From: Anaspis maculata
Taxonomy: Eukaryota; Arthropoda; Insecta; Coleoptera; Scraptiidae
Length of the DNA stretch: 64,000 nt
Assembly (NCBI GenBank): GCA_949128115.1
Contig: OX421964.1
Location: 38,928,177 to 38,992,176 of the forward strand
Reading direction: 5' to 3'
Below, in pieces: positions 49,601 to 58,442 of this stretch (position 1 is the first letter of the stretch; the number at the start of each line of letters is the position of its first letter). The notes under the pieces were generated by a model. The model made no database searches. It saw nothing but the letters and a program-made list of their open reading frames with translations, and was not told the DNA's origin. A program made the translations under genes and the position numbers.

Positions 49601-52600
49601 ACATACTCAACTACTTATACGCACTTTTATGTTACGGAATTTTGGTTGCGGAATAAAAATCCGAGAGCCATAAAATGCCTGGCTTAATCGACCGTAAAAA
49701 ACCCCTTTGGCAGCATAAACTGGTGGGTAATTATATTTTTGCAGGCATGGTCTGGAACATCTGTCATGCCAATAATTCTGAAATAGTCATTTTGATTCGC
49801 TGCAATTGCCACACACACACACACACAGATACATCATACATACAATTGAATGCAATTCCCATTTCCGCGTGAAGCTGTGCAGAAAACAATGGAAGAAAAC
49901 CTACTCTTTTCCCATGAGCAATTGCTTTTAAAATTTCAGAACGAAATTAGCCCCGGGATATTAAACTTTTATCCCAGCCGGGAGAGATAGGAATCTGGAT
50001 ACCTACTTATGTGCACTTTAGTTACGCGTGAAAAGCGGTGAAAATTAAAAATTGTTGGCGTTCTCGTAAATACAGGGTGCTGTATGGTGTGGAGATAACA
50101 TCGGGCAGCACTACCGGGGTGTTCTGCCTTCGCAATTTAGGTCAGTGACATTTGAATGAAATAGTACCTAGGTACTTCATAGTAAGGTTTTTTTTTTAAA
50201 TCTGGCGTCGAAGTGTGCTGTACTCTAGCCAAATTCGCCTGCATTCGGCAAGAGCAGAGCACACTTCGACGCCAGATTAAAAAAAAAAAACACCCGTTAT
50301 TAGGACCACCTCGTATCACTATAATAGAATGGTTTCCCGCAAAACTGTGTAATTTCTCATATTATATACAGGATGGTCCAGGTTTTCATAGAGAAACTGC
50401 CACAATCGATAAAGCCTCGAAAAGTAATAGGACCTTTCTGAGAAACATGATATGTCAGGGATGCATAGTCATCTACGGAGATACGGAGATACGGGCCTGT
50501 CTGTTATTCGCGGTGCTACACCACACACTTGCCGTCACCTTTCCACGGCCACGTTCACCAAACCTGTAGAAACGATCTCCTCTCCTTCAGAAACCTGGAA
50601 ATCAGCGGGAACCTCAGATCATTATTGAAGACATTTTTTTGGAAATCATAGAGCTGTAATCATGACTTTTTTTGAGGCTTTTCCTGGCTGTTTTCATCAC
50701 CTGTCCGGCTCGCTAAAGTAATGGATATGTTGTGTCTGTATGGTGTATCGAATCCCTTCTCAATTGAAAGCTCGGAGCCAGTGGAGCTCATGTATGTTGA
50801 CATTTTGGTATAGTATTGAGAGCGCCGGATATGGAACGAGAGGGGCGGTAAACTCCGCCAAGTTCCCGTTCCTATATGGGGAAACGGAAAGTGATCCATT
50901 ATCAAAAGTTTCGAAATGTGACGTTTCACGAACACACGAAACGAATCTCATTTATCTCCCAGACAGAGAGAAGCGCGCGAGGCGTCGTCGTTGGAGACTC
51001 CAACGCGTCACCGTCCATTGTGCGCTCCTTGCTGGCTGATGCTGCTCCTCTTGTGTGCCGGTGGTGGATGAGACGTTGACGGCAGGCTTTTTTGTATTTG
51101 CCCTCTCTCAGCTTTAGAGACACTCTTATTAACCCGCGACAAAGACGCCCTTCCAATGCAGGCACACCAAATTATTTTCGCAGATTAACTCTCTCGCGGG
51201 ATTATAAAGGAAGCTTTGGAACAGGGTGTAGGATTTTTATCAGCCGGAAGTGAAGCGGGCGGCAGCTCTACGCCTCGGCGTCGTCTCATCATCTAGCGGA
51301 AGTTCACTTTTGCAAGAACGGGACGGTAATGATCCCCGGATCATCGTTTTCCACTTGAATATTAATTACTCCCCACGATGCACACCTTTTTGCAACGAAT
51401 AAAGGGATTTCGTCTTTCACTCACAGACAGACATTCACGGTGACTGATGGCAATGTTGTTTTTTCTTCAGATGTGGAAGCGCAAGAGCAATTCGCTGGCT
51501 TTCAAATGGGGAACGATTGGCATGACAAGCTTGGATGAACCGAGGCCCAACTTCCACGGATCCATGGGATACGATGCCGTCACTGGAAAGCTGCAGCCTC
51601 AGTATCCTAAATACAGAACCAATTTGAAGGTTTGTATCTAATGAAACTCATAGGGTGTGAACGTGAAGAAATTTCGACTAATTCCGATTTCCGCCTGCTT
51701 TGATGTTTGGAGAGCATCAAGACGTTTCTTCACTAGTATTAAGAAGCCGTTTTGTCTAGATGTACTGCGTTTCCTTCCCCATCGTCCTTATCTGCATGGC
51801 CGGAGCTTTCGCGATGATGTTGGCGTCTTTCTGGTTGGACGACTATGTAAAACAGATGGAACTGCCCAGTCCAACGTTGCTTTTACTTCCAAGCATTGTG
51901 TACTCAATCCTAGTTTACATAGTCAACGTGTACTACAGGAAATTTGCTACATACTTGACAGAATGGGGTAAGGCTTTATCACCTTTAAATCTACTAACAC
52001 TGAAAATTCCTCTCCGTGCACACAGAGAATCACAGAACTCAATCTCAGTACGACAGGCATCGAGTAACGAAAATGGTGCTCTTCGAGTTCGTGAACAACT
52101 TCATGTCGCTGTTCTACATCGCGTTCGTCATCCAAGACATGGACATGCTGAAGAGCCAGCTCCAGACAATGCTGATAATTTCGCAGGCGATCAATAATTT
52201 CCAAGAGGCAATTTTACCCCTGGTCGTCAAATATTGGGCCGTGAATGTAAGAGTGTTCCGCGTCATATTATTGACTCGACGAACTTTAATATTAATTATG
52301 GAATTTCAGATGTCTTCGTGGAGGAAGAACCTGTTCAAGTCTAAGAACGCCTCGAAAAGTAAACTGCGCCGTTTGACGTCTAGCGATGATTTGACCCCGG
52401 TTCTCGGGATGCTCCCGCAAATTCCCCTTCACGATTCTCGCATTGATGCTGTTAATAAAGAAGGCGAGATGGAAGATTACGAGGGGACTTACGACGACTA
52501 TTTGGAACTCTTCATACAGTTCGGCTACGTGTTCCTGTTCTCGTCCGTCTATCCGATGGCCGCTTTCTGGGCCGTGTTCAACAACGTGCTGGAAATAAGG

Positions 52601-55600
52601 GCGGATGCGTTCAAGTTATGCAAAATTTATCAGCGGCCGATGAGCAGACGGGTCAAAGACATCGGAGCGTGGCAGCGGTGCTTCGAGATTCTGGGAGCGA
52701 TGTCGATAATGACCAACTGCGGTTTGCTGTCGCTCAGTCCCAAATTGAGGGGCACCGTACCAGATATAGGTCAAGTTGAGTGGGTGAGTGGAATGGAGGA
52801 ATTTGTTCCGATTAAATGCGTGAATTGTTTGTAGAAAGGGCTTGAATTAGAAATGCAGTAAGTAGGTACTTACTTATCCTATAAGTAGTGCTCTAATGTT
52901 TATTGTATATTTCGCGCTTCGCGTCAAATATCTGAAATTTTGAACACCACCATAGAGACACCACAGATGTTTAACGATTTCGATAAAAATCGCTATTATC
53001 GGTGGTTAGATGTTTGTCCGTCTGTCTGTCTTGTCATCGAATTCCTCCTAAACTAAAAATAAGAGAAACCTAACTGATGCAGACACATGCATACTTCCAA
53101 TGAAAGAAATGTACAGAAAAAAATGCGGAAAATGTTAAAGAAATTTGATTATCACCAAAGTTATGTTTTTTTAGTGCGGACGTTGAAGGTCGATTTCAGG
53201 TCGAACCTTGCTTTTCATTCTGCTGGGATGAAACTTTGCATGTGATGAGTACATACCATCAGGTCACTTTTGAGAAGTGGTGCCCGGTTGGGACCCGTGA
53301 CAGGGCTACGGTACAAGAGGTTCCCCTATCAGGCACGGGAGATTTCTTGAAATTCCTTAAAATGCACATCTCAAGAAACAAAATCACTCTGTGACTTCGT
53401 GAGAATCGGAAAAAATTTCAGCAAATGATATTTGTGTGTGAAATAGCCCAAACCAACTGTCAAAGTTAAAATCATAGTTATAAATACATTGGACAATGAT
53501 GAAACTAGAATTACGAAATATCAATTTTGAGGGTAAAAAAATCATGTTTCTCCTGATAAAACCCATTCAAACAAGAGTCTTCATCAAAATTTCGTACATA
53601 TTTTTGAAATCAGAATGTGCGATTTGGTCAGAAATGATACCAAACAGGTCAAAAAAGTGTTGGTCACGGTTTACCATAAGACTTTGAGAAAAATGGCACT
53701 TCGGCCCCTTCGCAGCCGTCTGGCATGCCACTGGTGCATGACACTTCCTAGAAACTTACTGCATTGTATTCCTCGACCTTAAAAATATGTAGCCCAATTT
53801 AAAAAGTATAAAAAAGCAACGATTTCAAAAATGGTAATTTCTTAGATCTTCGACCTCCTACGAAGCACGCCAGTCGCGGGTCCCATCGGGGCACTACTTC
53901 TCAAAAGTTACTTGTAGGTACCTACTACTCACATGTGAAAGCGTTTTGCATCGGAATGAAATGCGAGCTTGGTTCCCCCAACGTCCGTGCTAGTAAGCTG
54001 TTCATTGAATTCTGCAAATTACGCCTGATTTTTAGACAACTCGCGATATTTCTAGTGCTTTAAATTTTTTTAAGAAATCGTTCCTGTCGGGTAGGGCAAC
54101 CTCTTGTACCGTGGCTCTGTCACGGGTCCCAACCGGGCACCACTTCTCAAAAGTGACCTGAGGATATGTACTCATCACATGCAAAGTTTCATCCCAGCAG
54201 AATGAAAAGCAAGGTTGATCCCGTTAACCTCCGCACTATTTGCGGGCCAAACTATCACGCGGCAAATAACATTTCAATCTTCAACATCAACGAATTCTTT
54301 AAACTATTGCAGATATATACAATATAATCATGGATAGTTCCAGTGAATGAAATACGCAACAATGACTGTGATAACTCCAACGTCGCCTCCAACAGGATCC
54401 ATTGCATCAGTCAGTTTCGCGTCCATCTCGTCCGCACTTCCAGCGCTTGCAACTCACGTAGGCGGTCAATCGAAAGCTCATTTCCCAGTATAGCGAATTC
54501 TCTATCTCATTTTTTAGTTTCAATCTCTTCTTCAAAATGGTGCTTTTGTATACCAATAGCTGTTTTGTGGTAGTATACCTACCTAGTACCTGACCTACCA
54601 TCTATCTATCTATTTAACTGAAGCTCAAGTATCTTCCAGTAAAGGTGCGTTCAGTCAGCTTATTTAGCCGAAAGTTTTAATTTTAGTCGCAAGCGCAGCG
54701 ACGCCCATTGGCTCTTATGAACCAGCCTCCTCAGAACAGCCAATAAGCGATGCAGCGCTCACGGCTAAAATTAAAACTTGCTGAGCGTAATTTTAAATTT
54801 AGTTCTATTGCGCTGAGAATAATTGCTGCAACAATGAGATCCACAACAACCAAACCAAGTTTAAAATCACAGTGAACTACTGGACCCTGGCATAACTATG
54901 AAGACAGTGCTGGATTATCTGTTGCGTCCATGACTATATTAATAATCACGAATAGGACTATTTCCATGCTTTCGTACTCTGTGTAGTAGGTATGGTTTTA
55001 TGAAAGCTATATAAGATGAACTTCCTGTACCTGTCCAGGCAAAGCCCGCACCTCGTGTTCTTTGACGATCATCCATACTTGATGAATGTTCTGGAATGTT
55101 ATATCTCCTTCGTGTATACTTCTGGAATAATATCTCCCTCCTACAACATGATCGCCTTGAGGCGTTTGAAGTTGAAGCACATAACTCTATATGTAGTTCT
55201 GGCAACATTATAGTGGTTTCAACAATATTGTAGCTCTACAATATTTTCTTCCAGGTGGTTACCCAAGCCTGGGAGTAATGAGAAATGAAAAAAGTTCCAA
55301 GGCGCACTTTGACACAAAATTAATAAATTTAGTGATGAGTAACGGGTGTTTTTTTAAATCTGGCGTCGAAGTGTGCTGTGCTCTAGCCAAATTCGCCTGC
55401 ATTCGGCCAGAGCAGAGCACACTTCGACGCCAGATTTAAAGAAAAACACCCGTTACTTAGCTGTAGATATCTAGTAGCCCAGTCAACGAAGAAAAAATTG
55501 CGAAAATTAATAGTGCAGTTTTAAAAATTGGTAGAGATGTTCTCGAAAGCTTGCTGATTACTGTGTAAAAACCCCATCGATAGTTGATGTGGAATCGCCG

Positions 55601-58108
55601 CGATCTTGGATTATTGGTACATTTGAAGTATTTTTTGCAATTATCTCGAATTAAGGCGATGCCATCAAAAAACGGCTTAGTTCAAATGAAAGGCCATCAA
55701 ATTGTCTACGAAAAAGTTGCCTATCGCTTTCACGTATCTGTCATAATTTTGGAGAAATTGGCCTGTGAGCGTCAGGTGTGAGTCGTGGAGGAGATATTTT
55801 ATTTTTCACGGTGTTTTTGAAGAATCGCGAAAAACTACAATGCAATGCTGTTTAGTTAATCTTCGTTAATAAATAAAAAAATTGAAAAAAAATTTGGCCT
55901 TCACTTGAGAAAATACAGGGCGAGTCTGTACCCCGGATTTTTTCAGACCGCGCGTAAACCTGCAAAGCGCATCTCAATACCTGAAAATGTCCGTAACCAA
56001 CACAACGAGAATCAGAACAATGGGTAACCTGGACTGGTTTGTCTATCACTCATTGTTCTGATTTTGGTAGTGTTGGTTACGATTATTTTCAGATGTTCAA
56101 ATGGGGCTTTGCAGATTTACGCGCGGTCTGAAAAAATCCGGGGTACAGACTCACTCCGTACAATGATTGGTCTGTCTTTTGCACCTTGTATCATAAATGG
56201 ATCACTTATAATTCCTCTCAAAAATGTTTTCAAAAACTTCTTAAATAACCTAAATACTAGAGGTTCAATTTTTTCCCTTTGACCCCCCCATATTTTCTAA
56301 AGTGAAGACCGAAAAATTCTTTTCAATTTTTTCATTCATTAACGAAGATTAACTGAACAGCACTGCATTGTAGGTTTTTTGCAATGTTCCAAAAACACCG
56401 TGAAAAATAAAATACCTTCTCCACGACTCACAACTGACGCTCACAGGCCAATTTCTGCAAAGTTATGACAGATACGTAAAAGTGATACGCAACTTTTTTG
56501 TAGACAATTTGATGGCCTTTCATTTGAACCAAGCCGTTTTTTGATGGGATCGCCCTAGCTCGAGATAATTGCAAAAAATACTTCAAATGTACCAATAATC
56601 CAAGATGGCGGCGATTCTACACCCTCTATCGATGGGGACTTTCTACACAGTAATCAGCAAGCTTTCGAGAACATCTCTACCAATTTTCAGAACTACACTA
56701 TTTATTTTCGCTATTCTCCTAAATTATGCTTTCATTGACTGGGCTACAGGGGCTACGGCTGTGTTCGTAGTTTTTTTCCAACGACTTCGCGATTATTCTC
56801 GAACAGAAATATGCTTATATGCGGGTGGTATAATAATTGGATCAACTTTCACTTTTGGAAAATTTATTAATTCGGATTCCGCTTTGATTATAGGTTCTGA
56901 TATTCGTTTTCCTGGAACACATCCTCTTGGGACTGCGCTACCTGCTGCACATCGCCATTCCCGATAAGGAAGAATGGGTGCGAGTGGCACTGGCAAGAAA
57001 GAACTACGAATCGAAACAGGCGCTCAAATTCGAGGTGAGTTAGCGAATTTTCACGTCATGAATAAATCACCGGCGTTGCCGCCGCCGCGCCGCCGTCAGA
57101 ACTGGTGAGAGTGTGGGTGTTTGTATGTATGTACGTTGGATGTTCGGTTCAGGTGAGTTTCCACGGCCGATGCCGACGTCGAATTAGCAAATGCATTAGT
57201 GTTAACTGACACGGATGGTTGTATTATTTATTCAGGCCATTTGTGAAAAGGGTGTGGGTCCCTCTCGCCGGGAGCCAAGAATGACGTGAATGACATTTTT
57301 GGCCAGCCAGGACGACAGCCAACGCTTTTGAGGCTTTTACCCTCAAACAAATATAAATGAACCTTATTGATTTTGTCTGTCTCGTTTATACTTCTTATAC
57401 GTTGACATTTTTGATATCGTGATTTCGTAATACGATATGCCAGAGAGGTTACATATCTAGTAGTACACGAACGGTTAGACGACTTGTTGCTCCTGTTTGT
57501 TACCTATCTGTCGTCTCTTCTTCATGTATTCATGGACGAGATGAATTTCGATTCGCTTTGATTTCTCCATAGGCCTCCTGCGAGACCCACTAGCTCAATG
57601 ACATGGAAAAACGAAGTAGTTTATTAGTCTAACAGACATGATTTTCTCTTTCTTGCTACCGAAGTATAATGCCGTGATACCAGTTTTCTTGTGCTTTGTC
57701 TCAGAATTCGTCGATGGTTTAGAACTTATGCCATTATCGTAAAATTTGATAGGTGCCAGAAATCCAGTAGATAATTATTAGGTATCCATCGATGTGTATA
57801 TAGGTAACAGTTATTGTGAATGGCGTCCAAAGTTTTTTTACCAATGCGATTTTGTTACAATTCGAAAAATGGCGCAGCGATTGAACCCCTTTTCCCTGCT
57901 TTTATCCAATTTATCGCCCTCCAATATTTTCGAGTTTCGCCTCACTGTGCACTGTGCAGCGTTTTATCTCTACAAATTGAAAATAAACAAGAACGAAAGT
58001 TAGTTTGTGATTTGATTAGTCCTTTTGTTACATTTCCAGAGATCCCAGAAAAATCGCCGTCTGTTGACCAGAAAGTTCAAGACGATCCACGGACCTCACG
58101 GACATTAA
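37491..58108 (+). CDS. ANO10: Anoctamin-10-like (TMEM16K / Axs-type) protein, whole gene
   Basis: Ten coding exons give 737 residues. ANO10/TMEM16K is an ER-resident, Ca2+-regulated phospholipid scramblase of the anoctamin family; Drosophila Axs belongs to the same branch. In the sequence: a Ser-rich acidic N-terminus (1-54); an N-terminal cytosolic anoctamin domain (about 80-255, with [10 protein letters not shown] and [20 protein letters not shown]); and about ten membrane segments from residue 263 to 690. Likely Ca2+-site residues are N493/N494 and E497 (TM6), D573 and E576 in [11 protein letters not shown] (TM7), and E605 and D609 in [14 protein letters not shown] (TM8). A basic tail ends at TAA 58106-58108. 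The cytosolic stretch 511-565 before TM7 is Ser/Lys-rich. Human ANO10 is 660 residues and starts near residue 75 here, so the N-terminus is longer. The alternative ANO8 assignment fits less well. Confidence 0.93.
38257..38471 (+). CDS. ANO10: Anoctamin exon 2
   Basis: The acceptor TTTTTTTTAG ends at 38256 and the donor GTACGTG starts at 38472. Exon 1 phase 1 joins as G|GA, giving GKMSRQQ. The exon encodes the start of the anoctamin N-terminal domain: [20 protein letters not shown] then [10 protein letters not shown]. Human ANO10 has VVIELAQDVKEETKEWL and KKDGGAQLL at the same place. An internal ATG at 38262 is a possible alternative start that would give a protein close to the vertebrate length. 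Confidence 0.92.
38548..38941 (+). CDS. ANO10: Anoctamin exon 3
   Basis: A 76-bp intron separates it from exon 2 (acceptor CCATTCCAG to 38547, phase 0). It encodes residues 125-255: [19 protein letters not shown], then [62 protein letters not shown] and SRKQPF. This is the conserved cytosolic domain. The donor GTGAGT starts at 38942, phase 1. The exon is GC-rich (about 55%) compared with the AT-rich introns around it. Confidence 0.95.
40903..41127. repeat. 16-bp minisatellite, left array
   Basis: About 14-15 degenerate units alternating GGCCAAAAATATCCCC and GCCAATAATATCCCAG. On the minus strand it reads as GGGATATTATTGGC/GGGATATTTTTGGC, identical in type to the array at 43981-44355 but in the opposite orientation. 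Long minus-strand frames rich in Gly-Ile-Phe-Leu-Ala are produced by the repeat and are not genes. Confidence 0.88.
41310..41455. repeat. Degenerate CACCGACT-type simple repeat
   Basis: About 12 occurrences of near-CACCGAC octamers with spacers (TCACCGACAATCAAATCACC, ACTCACCAATCCACTGACAG and similar). Unit length is about 8-11 bp and irregular. Confidence 0.7.
41480..42085. repeat. Tandem repeat, about 62-bp unit, interrupted
   Basis: Units of the form ACTCAAGTATCATCCTTCTT - TTTAGACCCACCAGAT - AAGAACTGATTTTTG begin near 41500, 41560, 41655, 41703, 41983 and 42052. They are degenerate. The interruption at 41757-41967 is a retrotransposon insertion listed separately. Confidence 0.75.
41757..41967 (-). 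mobile_element. 5'-truncated LINE insertion with 15-bp TSD
   Basis: AGAAGTTCATTTTTT occurs at 41742-41756 and again at 41968-41982 as a target-site duplication. On the minus strand the insert runs into a frame reading [18 protein letters not shown], then [18 protein letters not shown] and KDLDDMFTI, followed by a stop. A short AT-rich 3' trailer and an A-run at the junction follow. This is the C-terminal end of a non-LTR retrotransposon reverse-transcriptase protein. The QRGNAA motif is one I associate with LINE C-termini; the clade is not determined. Only about 45 codons remain. Confidence 0.8.
42118..43980. repeat. Concentric palindrome, 1.86 kb
   Basis: Outer ends TACAAGGTGGTCCATTCTAG (42120) and its mirror ...GGACCACCCTGTA (to 43976) sum to 86096. 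The inner pair TACTGGGTGTCCC (42244) and the mirror ...GAGACACCTGTA (to 43852) also sum to 86096. Arms extend to about 42825 and 42930, leaving a spacer of about 105 bp. Inner arms carry repeated text such as TTGACATTGGGATATTG and its mirror. The right end abuts the minisatellite at 43981. A partial copy of the outer layer is at 15625-15893. Confidence 0.88.
43981..44355. repeat. 16-bp minisatellite, right array
   Basis: About 22-24 units of GGCTGGGATATTTTT / GGCTGGGATATTATT with occasional TTTTGTCGCGGGGATA variants. It is the same minisatellite as 40903-41127 in inverse orientation. The open frames through it (44046-44321, 43999-44376) are low-complexity artefacts. Confidence 0.88.
44356..45923. 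other. GC-richer intronic stretch, no gene assigned
   Basis: A minus-strand frame of 162 codons (44732-45220) and overlapping plus-strand frames occur here. None has recognisable domains, and the strong overlap on both strands is typical of GC-richer non-coding DNA. I leave it unassigned. It could be an old retrotransposon segment linked to the LINE relic that follows. Confidence 0.35.
45924..46372 (-). pseudogene. Degenerate LINE reverse transcriptase fragment
   Basis: On the minus strand the reverse-transcriptase catalytic motif YADD is readable (codons at 46344-46355, then KAFFDP). It is followed in shifted frames by [33 protein letters not shown], then after a break [20 protein letters not shown] and [13 protein letters not shown]. 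This is the familiar order of the palm end and thumb region of non-LTR retrotransposon reverse transcriptases (KYLG-LDxxLxF, LMPNIGGP). Frameshifts and in-frame stops show that it is dead. Confidence 0.75.
46540..46625. repeat. Dispersed repeat with CCGT microsatellite
   Basis: The text AAAATCGCTATTGCA...CTTTGTCCGTCCGTCCGTCG...CGAACTCCTCCCAAACTAG is repeated, diverged, at about 52978-53060 in intron 8 (AAAATCGCTATTATCGG, GTCCGTCTGTCTGTC, CGAATTCCTCCTAAACTA). Confidence 0.6.
46905..48010. repeat. Tandem array, about 260-bp unit, about 3.5 copies
   Basis: AGACATAGCGATCT recurs at 46921, 47181 and 47446, and as CACATAACTAGTGATCT at 47901. Each unit also carries ATGGATAGCTGACTAAAAAT, GCCGCC-CCAGCT-CCGCC, AAGTGCAACTTTCAC, AACTCTCAACTCAAACTG and a C-rich ACACGCCGCCCCCAAAG. 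The last unit is split by the insertion at 47689-47876. Confidence 0.85.
47689..47876. mobile_element. 188-bp insertion in the array with 12-bp TSD
   Basis: ATAATTGGAAAA flanks the insert on both sides (47677-47688 and 47877-47888), while the array text continues across it. The insert contains a GAGTTTCGGCTAG motif reminiscent of the conserved 3' region of some LINE/SINE families, but no A-tail is visible. The type of element is uncertain: a SINE-like retroposon is the best guess. Confidence 0.55.
48361..48652. repeat. Tandem duplication, 2 x 146 bp
   Basis: GACTTTGCTCTTTCTGAATT at 48374 recurs as GACTTTGCCCTTTCTGAATT at 48520. The units share TTTGTAGATTTGTCACAA, GAGCAACTTTCAAG, GGTGGCTCCACTTGCAGACG and CCGTATACAG, with a few substitutions and an expanded C run in the second unit. 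Confidence 0.88.
49331..49506 (+). CDS. ANO10: Anoctamin exon 4 (TM1-TM2)
   Basis: The acceptor TTTCCAG ends at 49330. The split codon G|AA gives E256, then [20 protein letters not shown] (human: SIRGYFGETIALYF). It encodes TM1 (about 263-290) and TM2 (about 299-314, [15 protein letters not shown]). The donor GTGAGTG is at 49507, phase 0. The surrounding 300 bp upstream are unremarkable. Confidence 0.95.
50181..50302. repeat. Hairpin MITE-like element, copy 1 (intron 4)
   Basis: The stem AATCTGGCGTCGAAGTGTGC pairs with GCACACTTCGACGCCAGATT, with arms of about 42 bp including A/T tails. The apex is about ATTCGCCTGCATTCGG. The right end is CACCCGTTAT; the left end has lost the GGGTG part. It is nearly identical to 55339-55456. 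Confidence 0.9.
50303..51470. other. Rest of intron 4
   Basis: No gene. Solo motifs TACAGGATGGTCC (about 50366) and AACAGGGTGTAGG (about 51222) resemble palindrome ends. The stretch 50950-51350 is GC-richer, with frames on both strands that I regard as chance. Confidence 0.5.
51471..51629 (+). CDS. ANO10: Anoctamin exon 5
   Basis: The acceptor TTTTTTCTTCAG ends at 51470 and the donor GTTTGTATC starts at 51630. It has 53 whole codons, phase 0 at both ends. It encodes the intracellular loop after TM2: [49 protein letters not shown]. The order WKR...KWGT...EEPRP.FHG...TGK..P.YP.Y is diagnostic of ANO10-type anoctamins. Confidence 0.96.
51760..51967 (+). CDS. ANO10: Anoctamin exon 6 (TM3-TM4)
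   Basis: The acceptor TTTTGTCTAG ends at 51759 (intron 130 bp) and the donor GTAAGG starts at 51968, phase 1. It encodes [20 protein letters not shown] (TM3), a short acidic/amphipathic linker and [20 protein letters not shown] (TM4), ending [10 protein letters not shown]. Human ANO10 has RIYLVSLPFVCLCL and VPSIIYAIVIEIMNRLY in the same order. Confidence 0.95.
52026..52246 (+). CDS. ANO10: Anoctamin exon 7 (TM5-TM6)
   Basis: Intron 6 is only 58 bp. The split codon G|AG gives E437 and the run [17 protein letters not shown] (human WENHRLESAYQNHLILK). TM5 is [19 protein letters not shown] (about 454-472). The TM6 region contains [14 protein letters not shown], with N493, N494 and E497 at the positions of the TM6 Ca2+-site residues. 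It ends at 52246, phase 0, donor GTAAGAG. Confidence 0.95.
52247..52309 (+). other. Intron 7, 63 bp, open and frame-preserving
   Basis: The GTAAGAG donor and TGGAATTTCAG acceptor are both good. The intron is exactly 21 codons long, phase 0, and contains no stop in the gene's frame ([16 protein letters not shown] then IMEFQ). Retention would insert 21 residues just after TM6. I treat it as an intron because human ANO10 has no such insert and both splice sites are strong. Confidence 0.8.
52310..52783 (+). CDS. ANO10: Anoctamin exon 8 (Ca2+-site TM7-TM8, TM9)
   Basis: 158 whole codons. It begins with a Ser/Lys-rich cytosolic stretch (511-565, [18 protein letters not shown]) longer than in human ANO10. 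Then come [19 protein letters not shown] (TM7, D573 and E576), [20 protein letters not shown] (TM8, E605 and D609), [20 protein letters not shown] and TM9 ([19 protein letters not shown]). The acidic residues correspond to the two-Ca2+ site of TMEM16 proteins. The donor GTGAGTG starts at 52784, phase 0. Confidence 0.96.
53173..54238. repeat. Foldback element in intron 8
   Basis: The left arm 53173-53367 mirrors the right arm 54057-54238. AGTGCGGACGTTGAAGG matches the mirror of CCTCCGCACT, and GACCCGTGACAGGGCTACGG mirrors CCGTGGCTCTGTCACGGGTC. A third partial copy lies in direct orientation at about 53872-53985. The middle (53370-53870) is unassigned. Similarity is about 80-85%. Confidence 0.8.
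54645..54785. repeat. Hairpin element, about 140 bp
   Basis: The left part AGTTTTAATTTTAGTCGCAA...CCATTGGCT mirrors AGCCAATAAGCG...GGCTAAAATTAAAACTTGC. The outer parts GCGTTCAGTCAGC and GCTGAGCG are weakly mirrored. The loop is about 25 bp. Confidence 0.7.
55339..55456. repeat. Hairpin MITE-like element, copy 2 (intron 8)
   Basis: A complete 118-bp version of the element at 50181-50302. The ends are GTAACGGGTG and CACCCGTTAC, the stem is AAATCTGGCGTCGAAGTGTG with its mirror, and the apex is AAATTCGCCTGCATTCGG. The two copies are almost identical, implying recent movement or conversion. Confidence 0.92.
55474..56747. repeat. Palindrome with nested inner palindrome
   Basis: Outer ends GTAGCCCAGTCAA (55474) and TTCATTGACTGGGCTAC (to 56747). 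The arms run to about 55915 and resume at about 56290. The centre is a second palindrome (about 55916-56160), in which CGAGTCTGTACCCCGGATTT mirrors AAATCCGGGGTACAGACTCA. The right arm has about 130 bp extra (56161-56290), shifting the two axes. It ends about 145 bp before exon 9. Confidence 0.85.
56894..57034 (+). CDS. ANO10: Anoctamin exon 9 (TM10)
   Basis: The acceptor GCTTTGATTATAG ends at 56893 and the donor GTGAGT starts at 57035. It has 47 whole codons, phase 0 at both ends, continuing ...IGQVEW from exon 8 with [20 protein letters not shown] (TM10), then [20 protein letters not shown] and KQALKFE. Human ANO10 reads [20 protein letters not shown] and EFESLEALK here. The acceptor lacks a strong pyrimidine tract, but homology fixes it. 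Confidence 0.94.
57035..58039. other. Intron 9
   Basis: 1005 bp. A GC-rich start (GCCGCCGCGCCGCC, about 57076) is followed by ordinary AT-rich sequence. No gene or repeat of note. It ends TTGTTACATTTCCAG. Confidence 0.8.
58040..58108 (+). CDS. ANO10: Anoctamin exon 10 (C-terminus and stop)
   Basis: After the acceptor at 58039, phase 0 gives [20 protein letters not shown], then GH and TAA at 58106-58108. It is a strongly basic 22-residue tail, in line with the short charged tails of other anoctamins. Other phases would read on to about 58150, but the phase 0 donor at 57035 fixes the frame. C-terminal tails are poorly conserved, so this exon rests on splice signals and phase. Confidence 0.8.
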   Translation, partial: RSQKNRRLLTRKFKTIHGPHGH

Positions 58109-58345
58109 AACTGCCACAGCCGTTCGTTCTACCCCCAGCAGCCAGGACATAACACGGTCAGAATTTGGTCAGTTTTGTCGATCGATGACCGCCGCGTCAC
58201 ACCGGAGGAGCCTTGCATGTCTGGCAGCATTATCCTGACAGAACGAATTATCTCTCTGTGATATCGACGCACCTGTGGAGTTTTGGGTTGGACAGTTTTC
58301 ACAAAACATACATTGTGTGCATACTTACTCCTGTATTCTATTTTC

Positions 58346-58353
58346 TGTACATA
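58346..58353 (+). promoter_or_regulatory. Candidate Pumilio site 1
   Basis: TGTACATA fits the Pumilio-family RNA consensus UGUANAUA and lies about 240 nt after the stop codon. It is meaningful only if this part is in the mature 3' UTR. Confidence 0.35.
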
Positions 58354-58442
58354 TATGCTTTTTACGTCTAGAACGTTTTTTCGAAATGTTTTTTGTCCGA
58401 TCCCAATAATAAGTGATTTACTGCAGAACGACTGAAAAAGCC

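Noticed and set aside
52016..52834. A single 272-codon exon running through 52247-52309
   Set aside because: The frame is open, but GTAAG and TTTCAG sites and alignment to ANO10 favour a 63-bp intron; kept as a retention candidate. The frame's tail after 52783 is intron.
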